A stretch of DNA of 64,000 bases, from NCBI GenBank assembly GCA_032622095.1, contig CP136062.1, positions 10,693,710-10,757,709 on the forward strand, written 5' to 3'. The notes under the pieces were generated by a model. The model worked only from the letters and a program-made list of their open reading frames with translations. It was not told the DNA's origin and ran no database searches. Both the position numbers and the translations under genes were made by a program. This document shows, piece after piece, positions 22,779-34,200 of the stretch. The DNA is from Siphonodentalium dalli (taxonomy: Eukaryota > Mollusca > Scaphopoda > Gadilida > Siphonodentaliidae). Numbering within the stretch: position 1 is the stretch's first letter; each line of letters starts with the position of its first letter.

Positions 22779-24782
22779 GAACACTCCCTGCCTCTATCGC
22801 TGGCACCAACACTGGTGAAGCTGTGTCAGACAACATCAAAAGACAAGCCAGCACTCAGCATGATGACAATGGATAGGACGACAGCTTCTTACAAGTTAAC
22901 ATATGGGTTAGGAAAAAGCTTTACAGAAGAGACTGTGAGTAATTTACAAAAGTTCCCTTTCTCACTCAACATCGATGAGAGTACCGGAAAAAATCTTAAG
23001 AGGATGTTAACCATTCTAACATCATACTATTCAGATGGAGAGGTTAGAGTTGAGCATCTCTGCTCAGTGGAAGTTATTAAGGTGGATGCTTTTTCTATTT
23101 ACAATGCTGTGTGTGATATCTTTGACAACCATCATATACCTTGGAAGAATTGTGTTTCGATTCTCCTTGACTCGTGCAATGTAATGCGCGGTTCAAAATC
23201 TGGTTTTGAGCAGCGTGTTAGAAGTGGGAAAGCTCAACATTTATTGGACATTGATGGTGATTCTTGTCACCATATACATAACTGCTGTAAGCGATTCTGT
23301 GCCTCATTTGAAAATTATCTGGAAAGGCTGTTTTCTGACATCTACTGTGATTTTAAATGGTCATCAGATCTGCGAGAGCTTCTAAAAACAATATGTGATA
23401 TAGTTGGAGTCAGAGCTACTATACCAGAGAGGTTTATAAAACATCGCTGGCTGTCTGTTTATGATAGATCAGTGGACACAGAGAGGTTATTCCCTGCCTT
23501 GCAAATTTTCTATTATGCATTTATTCATCAAAGTTTAAGAGCTGACTACAAAGATGTGATAGATGAAATATATAAGACCTTGAACATCAGTAAAGAGTCG
23601 AGGGCAGAAATAGAGAAGATGCATGCAACACTGAGGAAAAAGAACATGACGAAAGATGGGACTGAAAGAAAAAGGAGAATTTTCGAGAAACTTTTCTACA
23701 CACAGGAGAAGACACAGCTTCAACTGGCTTTCTATGCAAGTGTCCTGAGTATATTGAAAGCATACGTCTGCTTATTTCAAACTAAGGACACTTTGGTTCA
23801 CCAATTGCACGATAAACAGCTGGACACCTTCAAGCAATTTCTTTCCTGTTTCATAAAGCCAGAAATTATATCCGGGAAGTCGACAAAGTGTTTGAAAAAG
23901 TTGAACATGGCTGACAAGAAAAATCTTAATGACCGGAATATGTACTATGGAAACAAGGCCAAGAAAATCATTGCAAAGCTTGAAGAGAATGACTCGCAGG
24001 TGGAAGAGTTTAAGGCGAATGTTGAAGATGCCTATATTAATTGTGCGGGATATATGCAGAAAAAGCTACCCCTAAACAATGACATTCTAAAGACTCTTTC
24101 ATGCATTGACCCACTGGTAAGACCGCATCACCTCACAGGGATTGGACATTTGGAGAATTTTCTAACAGATGCTGATCATGATGGTATATCCACTGAGATT
24201 AGGGTCTACCAAATCGATGGAAGTCTGCCAGATTATGATTATAAAGAAGGGAAGATAGTACAGTGGTGGGCTGGAGTATTTGCCACAGAGAAATATCCAG
24301 CACTCTCTAAAATAGTGAAGGCTGCATTGTCCATCTTCCATGGCCCCATGGTTGAGTCTTCATTTAACCTTATGGGTGATATTATCGACGTCCGTTCAAC
24401 AAGGCTCAACACAGAAACATTTAATGCCATTCAGAGTATTAAATATGGATTGAGGGCGAGAAACAGCACCAGTCTAAAATATTTTGAAAGGAAGGACCCT
24501 CTCCATTCGCCTGTACATCGGGATATATGCAGAAATTTAAGGAGTGCAGCATCAAATTACAAAAAGGAGAAGGAGAAGAAGAAGCAAGCTGTTGTAGAGA
24601 AAAAGCAGAAACTCAAGATCAAACGAAGTATTCCTCTCTCCAAAGCTAAAACGAAGGCTGCCTCTGCGTTAGAGCAAAAAGAAGAACTAGCTAAACACGA
24701 GCAGAGAGAGAAGAAAAACTGTAGAAAAAGAGCCCTGGAGCAGCTTTCAGTAAATGTGAAAAAAAGAAAGATTTGTCAGTGA
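22779..24782 (+). CDS. hAT transposase catalytic region
   Basis: A long open frame (655 residues counted from codon 22815, with in-frame sequence back to 22779). It shows hAT RNase-H-fold landmarks: first aspartate in LNIDESTGK (about residue 54), second in SILLDSCNVMRG (about 119), the RW motif in IKHRWLSVYDRS (about 211), and the glutamate in GPMVESSFNLMGD (about 514) within the C-terminal dimerisation region. The tail (about 570-655) is very basic, with KKK and KRK clusters. hAT transposases cut and paste their element through the terminal repeats. The catalytic part is open, but the N-terminal region is frame-broken, so the copy is probably inactive. Domestication is possible but nothing here shows it. 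Confidence 0.85.
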   Translation, partial: EHSLPLSLAPTLVKLCQTTSKDKPALSMMTMDRTTASYKLTYGLGKSFTEETVSNLQKFPFSLNIDESTGKNLKRMLTILTSYYSDGEVRVEHLCSVEVIKVDAFSIYNAVCDIFDNHHIPWKNCVSILLDSCNVMRGSKSGFEQRVRSGKAQHLLDIDGDSCHHIHNCCKRFCASFENYLERLFSDIYCDFKWSSDLRELLKTICDIVGVRATIPERFIKHRWLSVYDRSVDTERLFPALQIFYYAFIHQSLRADYKDVIDEIYKTLNISKESRAEIEKMHATLRKKNMTKDGTERKRRIFEKLFYTQEKTQLQLAFYASVLSILKAYVCLFQTKDTLVHQLHDKQLDTFKQFLSCFIKPEIISGKSTKCLKKLNMADKKNLNDRNMYYGNKAKKIIAKLEENDSQVEEFKANVEDAYINCAGYMQKKLPLNNDILKTLSCIDPLVRPHHLTGIGHLENFLTDADHDGISTEIRVYQIDGSLPDYDYKEGKIVQWWAGVFATEKYPALSKIVKAALSIFHGPMVESSFNLMGDIIDVRSTRLNTETFNAIQSIKYGLRARNSTSLKYFERKDPLHSPVHRDICRNLRSAASNYKKEKEKKKQAVVEKKQKLKIKRSIPLSKAKTKAASALEQKEELAKHEQREKKNCRKRALEQLSVNVKKRKICQ

Positions 24783-26164
24783 AAATTTAACCTGTAAAGT
24801 GGTCAATGTACATTTGTATATATGTGATTAATAATGAACAAATGGTGACTTGATGATGATCTGTATTCTTTACCTGGAGGACCTTACATTCAAAGACTAA
24901 AATAGTTTGTGTTGAAAGTGTGATAGACATTACCATTGGACAGAATATTGAGGAAACCAAAGCGATGAGTACATTTTCTTTATTATGCATGCTTAATATA
25001 CCCTACCAGTAGTGAGTCTGAAATATGGGTACCAATAATAAAGTACTAAAACTACCTGTAATGTGATGCATGATGTGTTTAACATAATTTTTCATTGAAT
25101 TTATATACAAAATGTTAGTAATTCTCCAACTATAATTTTGGCTTCAGAATAGCCCAGATTCGCTCTAAGGGCACTGAAAAATCTAAAATTTTCTTGGGGG
25201 AGAACCCACAAACCCCCCGTCTATGGGAGGGGGACACCCGCTCCCATACCCTCCCCCACCTTGGCCTGCGGCCAAGGGGACAGCCTTCGACTGTCATTTC
25301 AGTGTTTTTGACTCTCAGCCATTCTCATCCCTGACATCAACACCACAACAATGACCATAGAGTCACTACAGGTATACATACCTCACCAATCGCCACATAG
25401 CCACTCGCTTCATACACATACCCTCACCCATGCCACCTGGTATACTCCTTCATCTGACCTATGGCCATATAGTCACCCCGTGTGTACCTATTCAATACAT
25501 TCATACATGATCATGGTCAATCCTTGTATACACATTCACCTCACCATTGGCCATGTCACTCCCTGTATCCCTATGTGTCACACCATAGCCGAATAGCGAC
25601 ACAAGATATACTAAAACACCCCAGCCATGTCAGGAAGGTCACTCCATGTATGCATATGCACCTCATCCATGGCCATATAACCACTCGCTATATACACATA
25701 CCCCTCGCCCATGACCATATAGCAACACTTGTGTATACCCGTATATCCTACACATGACCATACCGCCACGAGTCACCAAGCAGGAACACCAGGTATACTC
25801 ATACACCTGACACATGACCATTTAGTCACCCCTGTATAGATACTCATTACATTTACGATCATAGTCACTCCCTGCATACCTGCATGTACTCATCTCACCA
25901 TTGACCATACAGTCACTACATGTATACCTATTCGACACACATAGTCATATAACCACTCGATATATACATATGCAGCCCACCCTAGACCATAGAGTCACTC
26001 CAGGTATACATATACACCTCACCAACGGCCGTTCAGCCCTTCCAGATATACTTCCAGATATGCACACACGACCACTCATACCTTCCATACTTGCATATAC
26101 ACCTCACACATGACAATTCAGCAACTCACTGTATAATCATACACGCCATCCATGATCATTCAGC

Positions 26165-27555
26165 TAATCCCTATACACCCACCAATGATAATACATTCAC
26201 GAGATATATACAGTCATGCCATGTATACCTATACACATTACCCGTAACCATAAAATAACTCCCTATTTATCCACACACCCCATCCATGATCATACAGACA
26301 ACAAATGTACATCCCACCCATGACCTTACAGTCACTCCATATATACATAATCAACACATAGATGACCATGTAGCTATATCCATACACCACATCAATGCCC
26401 ATACAGGCATATCGGGTTAACCCGTACTGGATAGACACAACCATACACCATACAGTCACTCCATTCATACCGATTCACCTCACACATGACCGTGACCTCT
26501 CACTGTATACCTATGCATCTTACTATGGACAACCCACACGTAACCATATAGTCACTCCTTGTATACCTATTCACATCATTCGTGACATACAATAGCTCCC
26601 TGTATACCTATTCACCTCACCTATGATCATAGACTAACTCCCTGACTGCCATCTTGGCATCCACCCTGTATCCAGTTGATATTTTTAGTTATCATAATGG
26701 ACCAGAATAGCCACAGATTATGGTTCATCTCGGTTCCGTCTCAAAGTTCTGCCCATTTCCTTTCAATAATATGGCCAGAATCACAAAAGAGGTTCTTGGC
26801 AAAATTCCATACTTTAAAATGAATTTGTCATGCCCCATACGGAACTGGGACAACCAGAATATAACATATAGTTGTCAGTTAATTAACTAACACGTATAAT
26901 AACCAAGTCAGTCACAATTTACTACCTTTTATGGTAACACAGAGAATAATGTTAGGGATATATGTAAATAATTTTTTTTTATAAATTTGGTTGCCATTTT
27001 GGAAGCCATCTTGAGCAATTTGGTCTATAAATACCGTAGTGTGACACATTTAAGATAGACCAAAACAATAAACACGTTTGAATCCAAAGACAGTTACATT
27101 TTACTTGAAAAAATGGTCCATACCTGAAAAGTTAATTTTTGCCGATATTTATGTCAAGTTTTTGAGAGAAAAGTCCAATATTTTTGGTGGTGTCAGTGGT
27201 GACAATATTAACAATTAACCATGGTGCATCAGACATGTTAGTATTCAATGTATAGGAGGCAGAATAGGAGGCCAATTTTATACATGAACCACAATTTGTA
27301 AGCGATTGCAGGACACGCTGGGGCAATATTTACCATTTCCATATTTTGGCGGCCATTTTGGCAGCCATTTTGAGCCAAAGTAAGAATTTTGGTTCCAATG
27401 AGTTGGAATATTCATAGGTAATGATATGCCTCACTTAGATTACAAAGTTCTGTTCATTTCTTGTTGAAATATGACTAGAATCCCAATTGTGATTTTTTGT
27501 GAAATTTTTTACCGCGTTTTTGAGGGAAGGGGCTAGGACACAATACTTGCATATT
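26165..27555. other. Intronic sequence in right arm, diverged duplication
   Basis: Phrases such as TCAAAGTTCTGYYCATTTC and CATTTTGGCAGCCATTTTGA occur in two diverged blocks (about 26640-26840 and 27340-27520), suggesting an old duplication of about 700 bp. No exon seen. Confidence 0.45.
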
Positions 27556-27669
27556 TAAATGCTCCAATGATCAGTTAATATACAAAACACAAAATAAAGT
27601 CACATTACTCAACCAGTTCCAAACAGCATGAAGATATTTGTGAAAAAACGTCATATTTTCAACTTAATC

Positions 27670-28410
27670 CTGATTCACACAACTTTCAACCGGGTGTGAT
27701 TTCATGAAGAGCGTTTACTTTATTAAATAACATACTTGTCCATATATGTATAGCAGATGATGAGATAGTTCTGACAGAAAGGTCTCGAGGGGTGAGTCAA
27801 ATAATAAAATATTCCCATGTTCATGATATTATATGTATAACGAGTGTGAAATATGTCTCGATATTGACTTACTGTATTTTCGCGGCAATAAAAACAGTAT
27901 GTGACTTTAAGTTGATTTTATGGGTGAAATATGGGTCACAGGCAGCGACAGGCACCCTCATTGGATTCAGCATACTTGATTTATGCTAGAAAACTTAGTT
28001 TCATGCTTTTCCCCAAAAATGCCTCTAGGGTTCTAGTATTCCACAAATGTAGCTTTTCCGACCAGACTAAACATTTTTCATCTGTTCAACACCAAATTTG
28101 GTATATGAATTTTTGACACTTATATCCAGATCAAGTTAAAATATGGGTTTGATCCGATATATTTTAACAGAGTTATGGCCCTTTATAATTCACACCTCTT
28201 TGCTATGCACTATTAATTTTTAAGAGAACACTGAAGCCTGTATTATTGAAAAAGCCAATTTATCATAGTGTGGACACCTGATACTCTTGCTGAAGACTGC
28301 TTGCTTCAAACCAGTTTACCATCCGTCATTACATGACATGACATTAGCTAAACACCTATTCTACCAGAGTCTACAAGAATAAATAGGAATAGTCCATTGT
28401 TCATTTCTCC
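27670..28410. repeat. Intron with dispersed repeat copy
   Basis: 28060-28290 is related to 281-540 (same order of GGTATATGAATTTNTNACAC, GGGTTTGATCCGATATATTT and GTTATGGCCCTTTATAATTC). The rest shows nothing I can name. Confidence 0.55.
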
Positions 28411-28565
28411 AAGCCTGGACATAGTGTGTCTGACATTTGCAGAATGAAGTCCCCAGATGGTGAATTTAGTGTTGCTACCCCATACAGCAGGCTAGCATCA
28501 CCAAATACACCCTCAATTACCTTATTCTGCTTAGGCCTCATCTTCTGGGACAATTTTTTTTTTTA
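28410..28565. mobile_element. hAT-type MITE copy, diverged
   Basis: Contains CCTGGACATAGTGTGTCTGA, GTGAATTTAGTGTTGCTA and a degenerate right half ending in GCTTAGGCCTCATCTTCTGG. The outer right end is missing. Confidence 0.55.
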
Positions 28566-28949
28566 AACATGTTTTAAAATTTGAATAAAGTGACACCATT
28601 ATAACATCTGCAGAGTTATGAAACTTTACTCTTTAATGAAACTATGGAAACATTCCACCCTCCCCCACCCACCCCCTCCCACATGGCCCAGACCCAACCC
28701 TGCCATCAACCAACATCCCTTCCAAGCCATATCACCTCTCAATTTAATTAATACCTCTTCTCACCACAGAGGCATATATATATCTGTAAAGGTACAGGTC
28801 ATTAATTATATAAACTAGCCAAATGACATGTATTATTCTAATCTAAACATATCTGTAGCAATTTAACAACAAACTGGTGCTCCCATGGTTAGGTGATGAC
28901 TGACATTCAATGATACTGTGAATGGCTTAGATTTCTTCAAGTCTGTAAA

Positions 28950-29375
28950 ATAGTGTGTCTGACATTTACATAGTGAGGTTCCCAGATGGTGAATTTAGTG
29001 TTGCTAGCCCATACAGCATGCTAGCATCACCAAATACACCCGCCAGGGACCTAATTCTGCTTAGTCCTCATCTTCTGGGAAGTATCCTAAGTATCAAATT
29101 GACAGTTTGATTTAGTCACTTTTTTCCACCTGTTCAGTTTCAATGTCCCCCTAATTTGCAGAAGATAAAATGCATAATTGAGGTGCTCAATGGGTGTGTA
29201 TCACCAGCTTCAACTGTAGGACTTCAATCTGTTCCTAGGTTTTATTGGCCATTGAGGCCTAATCAGATTGAGGATGAATTTGGTGATGCTAGCCTGCCTT
29301 ACAGAATATTGTCATTAAATCCACATTTTTGGGACCTAATTCTGTAAATGTCAGACATACTAAATTCAGGCTTGG
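28950..29375. mobile_element. hAT-type MITE copy with internal segment
   Basis: Starts TAGTGTGTCTGACATTTACA and ends ATACTAAATTCAGGCTTGG. Between them is the family's internal segment (ATAAAATGCATAATTGAGGT; CAACTGTAGGACTTCAATCT). Diverged relative to 52132-52572. Another fragment lies at 29750-29850. Confidence 0.65.
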
Positions 29376-30860
29376 CCATTTCATATTATTTTTTTAATCA
29401 CCACTTATCCAGATGAAATCATATGACTAATATTCAAAGAAAAATGGGGGGGGGGTATATATTGGATTAAATTTGTCTTCTATCTGTCAGGCTTCCATCC
29501 GTCTGCCTGTTGAGATGTCTATCCATCCATCTATCAACAATTGATTTCTTCTCCATATTAAAGACGGAATGTGTTTATATAGTTCAGTGCGCATGTTCCC
29601 AAGGTGTCTCACAATCAGATTTGTTCAATTAAGTTCATCACATCAAATACATGTAGGTGCGAAGCTAGGGCCATAACTCTTTCCCTCCATAGTAAGTCTT
29701 AAAACAGTTTTGGGTGTCTGGGGTTCAGATTTGTTCATGGGGTCATTTTTAGGAAATGAGATCCCCAAAGGGTGAATTCGGTGATGTTAGTCCACCTTGC
29801 GGAATATTGTCATTAAATTCACCAGCAAAGGTCAGACACTAAATACAGATACGGCTGTTCCAATATTAGTTTCTTAACCAGCACTTATCCAGGTGAAATC
29901 ATACCCTGATTTTTCAAAGAAAAAAAAGGGGGGTATATTAATATTACTAGATGAATGGATCTCATAGATGAGGATTCACATTTGTTCTAATAGGGGCAGA
30001 GATAAGAGATTTAACTCTCCTCTATGCTGTTTGGTACTGGTATAATAATATTGATTTCTAGACAGCCTGGGTGGGGGCAATGTTTGAGGCAATGGGGAGG
30101 GAGTGTAGAGGGGTGGAGATTTGACACCCTATTTTGATCAAAAGTTAAAAATTTCATGTCCGATACTAAATTAGTTGTAGATTAGATGTTCACACCAAAA
30201 ATAAGTTAGAACTGTTCTCGTAGTTTGGTTTGATTTTCTAACATGTATGTTTTTAAACCATCAGTCCATATGTTTCTACTTCAGGTTAAACTGTTGGACC
30301 GAATTGGCCACAAATTTGAACTTTATGGGGGTGTCAGGTTGGTAATTATCAACGTTTGAGAGCTTGAAGTACTGGTACCAGTCATAAAATTCAACCTAAG
30401 AGGAATGTACAAAATGATTTTTGTAAACTTTGTTTCGGTTTTAAACAATACCGACCGAAACCGACTGACGTGATTCTACTCCAACCGACGTTACGGTTTT
30501 TTTTGTATGTTTATTTTTCACTTGAATCGACTTGATAGTTGATACTGTTGGTTGATATTTTTGTCAAATTATCAGCCCCCATGTTCAATAATGTTTTGGA
30601 ATGTGTCAATTTTGACTCTGCCACCGTGTTGTTATCATTATGGTAACCGACCGTTTTGTTCTTTTTTGACAGTCGCATGAACACTCTGACAAAAAAAGGC
30701 TATTTTATGCACTTCGAATGTGCCGAGCGACGCCCGATTAACAGTTTAAGACACCTAGCAAACATGAACCCATCTAACTGTTTAATTTGATTAAATTTTA
30801 TTCCATTCAGGGGACAAATATATATTAGCCAGCATCAAGGCGAGTCTTGTGACGTAATTC
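29376..30860. other. Intron sequence, no gene
   Basis: Contains CCATCCGTCTGCC-type and TTCTTCTCCATATTAAAGAC phrases (about 29490-29740), related to the family at 19449, and G-runs near 29448 and 29930. No exon seen. Confidence 0.4.
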
Positions 30861-31089
30861 AAATGCTTTCAATCAAACAATCTACTCAACACATATACGC
30901 AATCTACTTTAAAAAACCGAAACGAAAACCGAGAGTCAGCTCTTTTAGTCCAAACCGAAACCGTAACGGAGTCAAAATTTCAAAACCGCCCATCACTATA
31001 ATGGAGGTGCCCAATGGATGCATATCACCATCTTCACCATCTTCATCATCTTCACCATCTTCTGAGTCTAGTTCTCCCATAGCCAGGGG

Positions 31090-31755
31090 TTTGGGCGTCC
31101 GGAGTTATTTTCATTTTCATTTCAATTCAATTTATAACTCAGCTAAAAAACTTGCTTCATCTCTGATTCTCAGTCGACTTGACTATTGCAACTCTCTTTT
31201 GGCTGGTATACCATCTATCCAAATTACTAGGCTTCAGCGTCTGCAACACACTGCTGCAAGGATAGTTCTGTGTCGTAAAAGATCTGACGACACAGATGAA
31301 ATGTTGCAAGAACTACATTGGCTACCTGTGACAGATAGGATTATTTATAAACTTGTTACATATGCATATCAAGCAACCCATCACTCAAAATCTCTTCCAG
31401 CATACTTCAGTGATATCCTTGTTCCGTATGTCCCACACCGATCACTTCGTTCAGAGGACAAACTTCTTTTGACACCAGCTGGTGCTAATTTGATCACGGT
31501 TGGCTACCGATCTTTCAAAGTAACATGCGCAAATGCATGGAATCCTCTGCCATTGAACATAAAAGAGTCACCATCTCTTGACGACTTTAAAAAGTCATTG
31601 AAAACTTACTTGTTTGCGCGGCGTTTCAGAAAGTGACTTTGATATTGTGTATATTTATATTTCTTGTTTATGTTTATGTCAAGCGCTTAGGGCCCGCTTA
31701 TTGGGGATAAGCGCTATACAAATATTATTATTATTATTATTATTATTATATACAT
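31090..31755 (+). mobile_element. LINE fragment, 3' end with (ATT)n tail
   Basis: A 5'-truncated non-LTR retrotransposon, probably of the CR1/L2 group. The frame from about 31090 to 31636 encodes the region that follows the reverse-transcriptase palm: LILSRLDYCNSLLAGIP, then LQRLQHTAARIVL, ELHWLPVTDRI and a C-terminus resembling AWNPLPLNIKESPSLDDFK. After the stop comes AAGCGCTTAGGGCCCG, GATAAGCGCTATACAAAT and then (ATT)n, a familiar 3' end for such elements. The catalytic YxDD part is absent, so it is inactive. The frame upstream (30863-31090) is not recognisably retrotransposon sequence. Confidence 0.85.
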
Positions 31756-31907
31756 ATTGGTATGAAAATGGTAAACCATTCAAAGTGAAATAGAACTTTT
31801 AAAAAACAAAAGACTATTTCAGGTTGTTGTACAACGAGAAAGTTGAGTTACTAGAAACAAACTGAATTTGGTTTCATAACACTTATTATAAGACACTGGG
31901 CATGCAA

Positions 31908-32354
31908 TCACGCCTTGAGATAGTCTGTCTGTCATTTGCAGAATGAGGTCTTCAGAGGGTGAATTTAGTGACGCTATCCCGCATAGCGGGCTAGCATAAC
32001 TAAATTCACCCTCTGGGGACCTCATTCTGCTAAGGCCCTCAACTGCTATGGCAGACCTAGGATCAAATCGAAGTTCCCCAGTTGAAGTTGGTGATGTTCC
32101 CCCATTGGGCGCCTCGATTATGGATTTTATCTTCTGCAAATTAGGGGATATAGAAACTTCCCAGATGGGAAAACTTAACTAAAAACAATGTTAATTTGAT
32201 ACCATAGATACTTCCCAGAAGATGAGGCCTAAGCAGAATAAGGTCCCCAGAGGGTGAATTTAGTGATGCTAGCCCGCTATGCGGGATAGTGTTACTAAAT
32301 TCACCCTCTGAGGACCTCATTCTGCAAATGACAGACACGCTATTTGCAGGCTTG
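31908..32354. mobile_element. hAT-type MITE, nearly complete
   Basis: Left half CTGTCATTTGCAGAATGAGG, an internal segment of about 240 bp (CCTAGGATCAAATCGAAG; TTCTGCAAATTAGGGGATAT) and a right half ending GCTATTTGCAGGCTTG. Same layout as 52132-52572. Open frames on the minus strand follow from the repeat. Confidence 0.8.
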
Positions 32355-32500
32355 CATACATAAAATCACTAACAATTAAGAGAAAATATGACTAAATTTA
32401 CCAACATGATTAGCACAATATAATATGACAATGTAAACGTACAATATATAATAAGGCTGCAAAATGCCCCAGATTCACTCTCAGAGCATTGGATTTTCAG

Positions 32501-32502
<2 letters not shown>

Positions 32503-32531
<29 letters not shown>
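32503..32531 (+). repeat. Poly-C run of about 29
   Basis: An uninterrupted C homopolymer 116 bp before exon B. Its exact length is uncertain because such runs are prone to sequencing and assembly error. It could form a G-quadruplex on the other strand. Confidence 0.9.
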
Positions 32532-32612
32532 GCTATTGGCAGGGGGACACACCCTCCTCTGGGGACCTCATACTGTAAATGTCCGGCACCATATTTTCAG
32601 GTCTGTCAAGCG
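32532..32612. mobile_element. hAT-type MITE right-end fragment before exon B
   Basis: CCTCTGGGGACCTCATACTG, TAAATGTCCGGCACC and TATTTTCAGGTCTG parallel the family's right end. The fragment stops about 36 bp before exon B. Confidence 0.6.
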
Positions 32613-32647
32613 TTCTTCGTACAATCTCTTCTTTATTTCTGTTTCAG

Positions 32648-32865
32648 AAAGGGGGAGAACTCTCGAAGATGAAGACGTGTGCATCGACTATATTCCACCA
32701 AAAAAAACCTTCACTCCTACCCCAAGCAAACAGCTGTCTATGGAATCATTCTGCACACCAATAAAAACTCCTGATAAAGTTGACTCGTTCACAGAAACCC
32801 CTACAAAGCAGACATCAATCACAAGTCACTGTACACCATCAAAACTTAGCACTAAAAACAATGAG
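32648..32865 (+). CDS. DCLRE1A: DCLRE1A exon B
   Basis: A 218-bp exon between TTTATTTCTGTTTCAG and GAG|GTAACC. The first two bases (AA) complete a codon with exon A, and it ends on a complete codon. It encodes RGRTLEDEDVCIDYIPPKK and then a proline/threonine/serine-rich stretch with repeated TPxK motifs (PTPSKQL, TPIKTPDK, TPTKQTS, TPSKLS), possible phosphorylation sites. The acidic EDED-hydrophobic-x-Y element followed by lysines resembles the acidic and lysine-rich N-terminus of vertebrate SNM1A. The in-frame end fits exon C directly. Confidence comes from splice sites, phase and composition, since this region is fast-evolving. Confidence 0.7.
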
Positions 32866-32895
32866 GTAACCACGTAAACTAGCACTGACAACAAT

Positions 32896-33096
32896 TTAAC
32901 CCTTTCAGTGCCAAGTCCGATTTTTGTATCAACCCATATTTTCTTGATCATTTTTCAAATTTATTGATTATAATAATGTGATAAGAGCTATAGGAGGTCT
33001 TTCCATCAAATTATCACATTATAATCAATAAATTTGAAAAATGATCAAGAAAATATGGGTTGATACAAAAATCAGACTTGGCACTGAAAGGATTAA
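32896..33096. mobile_element. TTAA-flanked long-stem MITE after exon B
   Basis: Begins TTAACCCTTTCAGTGCCAAG and ends with the complement, CTTGGCACTGAAAGGATTAA. Nearly the whole element pairs (about 85-bp arms, about 26-bp loop around GAGCTATAGGAGG). The TIR is related to that at 13379 (CCCTTTGAGTGCCAGG). It starts 30 bp after the exon B donor. Confidence 0.85.
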
Positions 33097-33142
33097 CTCA
33101 TTTTAGTTTATGGAATGTTCTTGTTGTGCTGGATATAGAGTG

Positions 33143-34200
33143 TCTAACCCATAGAGAGCCCCACATAGACTTGAGCAGATGACACTCTGTAGTGCATGCT
33201 TCCATTTGTGTAAGGCTCCTTATGGGTTACACTGGCACTATGATGTTCCGATGCTGCCATTGGTTCACTGTCATAGGAGACCAGTACAACACATGGAGAG
33301 CCCCACATAGACTGGAGCGGACCACACTTTGTAGTGCATGCTTTCATTTGTGTGAGGCTCCTTATGGGTTAGACTGGCTCTATGATGCTCCAATGCTGCC
33401 ATATGTTCACTGTCATGGGAGACAAGTACCAGTAGCGGTACAACCCATAGAGAGCCCGACATAGACTGGAGCAGACGACACTCTGTAGTGCATGCTTCCA
33501 TATGGATTACACTAGCTCTATGATGCTCCGATGCTGCCATATGTTCACTGTCATGGGAGACAAGTACCGGTACCGGTACAACCCATAGAGAGCCCCACAT
33601 AGACTGGAGCAGTTGACACTCTGTAGTGCATGCTTCCATTTGTGTGAGGCTCCTTATGGGTTACACTGGCTCTATGATGCTCCGATGCTCTGATATGTTC
33701 ACGGTCATGAACCAGTACAACCCATAGAGAGCCCCACATAGACTGGAGCAGACGACACTCTGTAGTGCATGCTTCCATTTGTGTGAGGCTCCTTATGGGG
33801 TACACTGGCTCTATGATGCTCCGATGCTCTGATATGTTCACGGTCATGAACCAGTACATCCCATAGAGAGCCCCACATAGAATGGAGCAGACGACAATCT
33901 GTAGTGCATGCTTCCATTTGTGTGAGGCTCCTTATGGGGTACACAGGCTCTATGATGCTCCGACGCTCTGATATGTTCACGGTCATGAACCAGTACAACC
34001 CATAGAGAGCCTCACATAGACTGGAGCAGGCGACACTCGACATTACTTCCATCTGTTTGGCGACACTCCGAAGTACATGCTTCCATCTGTTTGGAGCTCC
34101 CTGTGGGTTCTGCTCACCGTCATGAGAGACCAGTACAACCCATAGAGAGCCCCACATAGACTGGAGTAGGCGACATGCTTCCATCTGTGTGGGCTCCCTG
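33143..34200. repeat. Tandem array of CCCATAG units, about 140 bp, eight copies
   Basis: Each unit carries CCATAGAGAGCCCCACATAG, GTAGTGCATGCTTCCATTTG, GAGGCTCCTTATGGG and a spacer with GATGCTCCGATGCT. Starts are near 33149, 33291, 33440, 33580, 33720, 33858, 34000 and 34137. The core matches the single MITE units at 13855 and 53275, so this array probably arose by tandem amplification of a MITE plus flank. Confidence 0.85.

Larger units (their letters stand above)
21906..25333 (+). mobile_element. hAT-superfamily DNA transposon, 3428 bp
   Basis: The 13-bp terminal inverted repeats CAGGGATGAGAAT are at 21906-21918 and complementary at 25321-25333. They are flanked by the direct repeat ACATCA (21900-21905 and 25334-25339). 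A duplication of 6 bp is short for hAT elements, which usually make 8 bp, so two bases may have changed or the subfamily may differ. A G-run of about 22 bases at 22009-22030 lies in the 5' non-coding part. The interior encodes a BED-like finger and a hAT transposase. The element sits inside one arm of the large inverted repeat, so it inserted after that repeat formed. Confidence 0.85.
20882..27665. repeat. Large imperfect inverted repeat built from diverged tandem units
   Basis: The left arm (20882-21522) and right arm (21614-21905, 25334-26160 and 27555-27665) are reverse complements. Three anchors are TGGCTATCGCTTTCCAC (21506) against its complement at 21614, GTATATGCAAGTATGGAAGG (about 21050) against its complement near 26077, and TTGGAACTGGTTGAGTAATA (about 20935) against its complement near 27605. 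The centre is about 21568. Units carry phrases such as GACCATATAGTCACTC and GTATACCTATTCACCTCA about every 45-55 bp. The left arm lacks about 1.4 kb that the right arm has (26165-27555). A hAT element interrupts the right arm. Confidence 0.8.

Noticed and set aside
30863-31090. Treating the whole 257-residue frame at 30863-31636 as one host gene
   Set aside because: Only the part after about 31090 is recognisable, and it is the end of a LINE followed by its (ATT)n tail.
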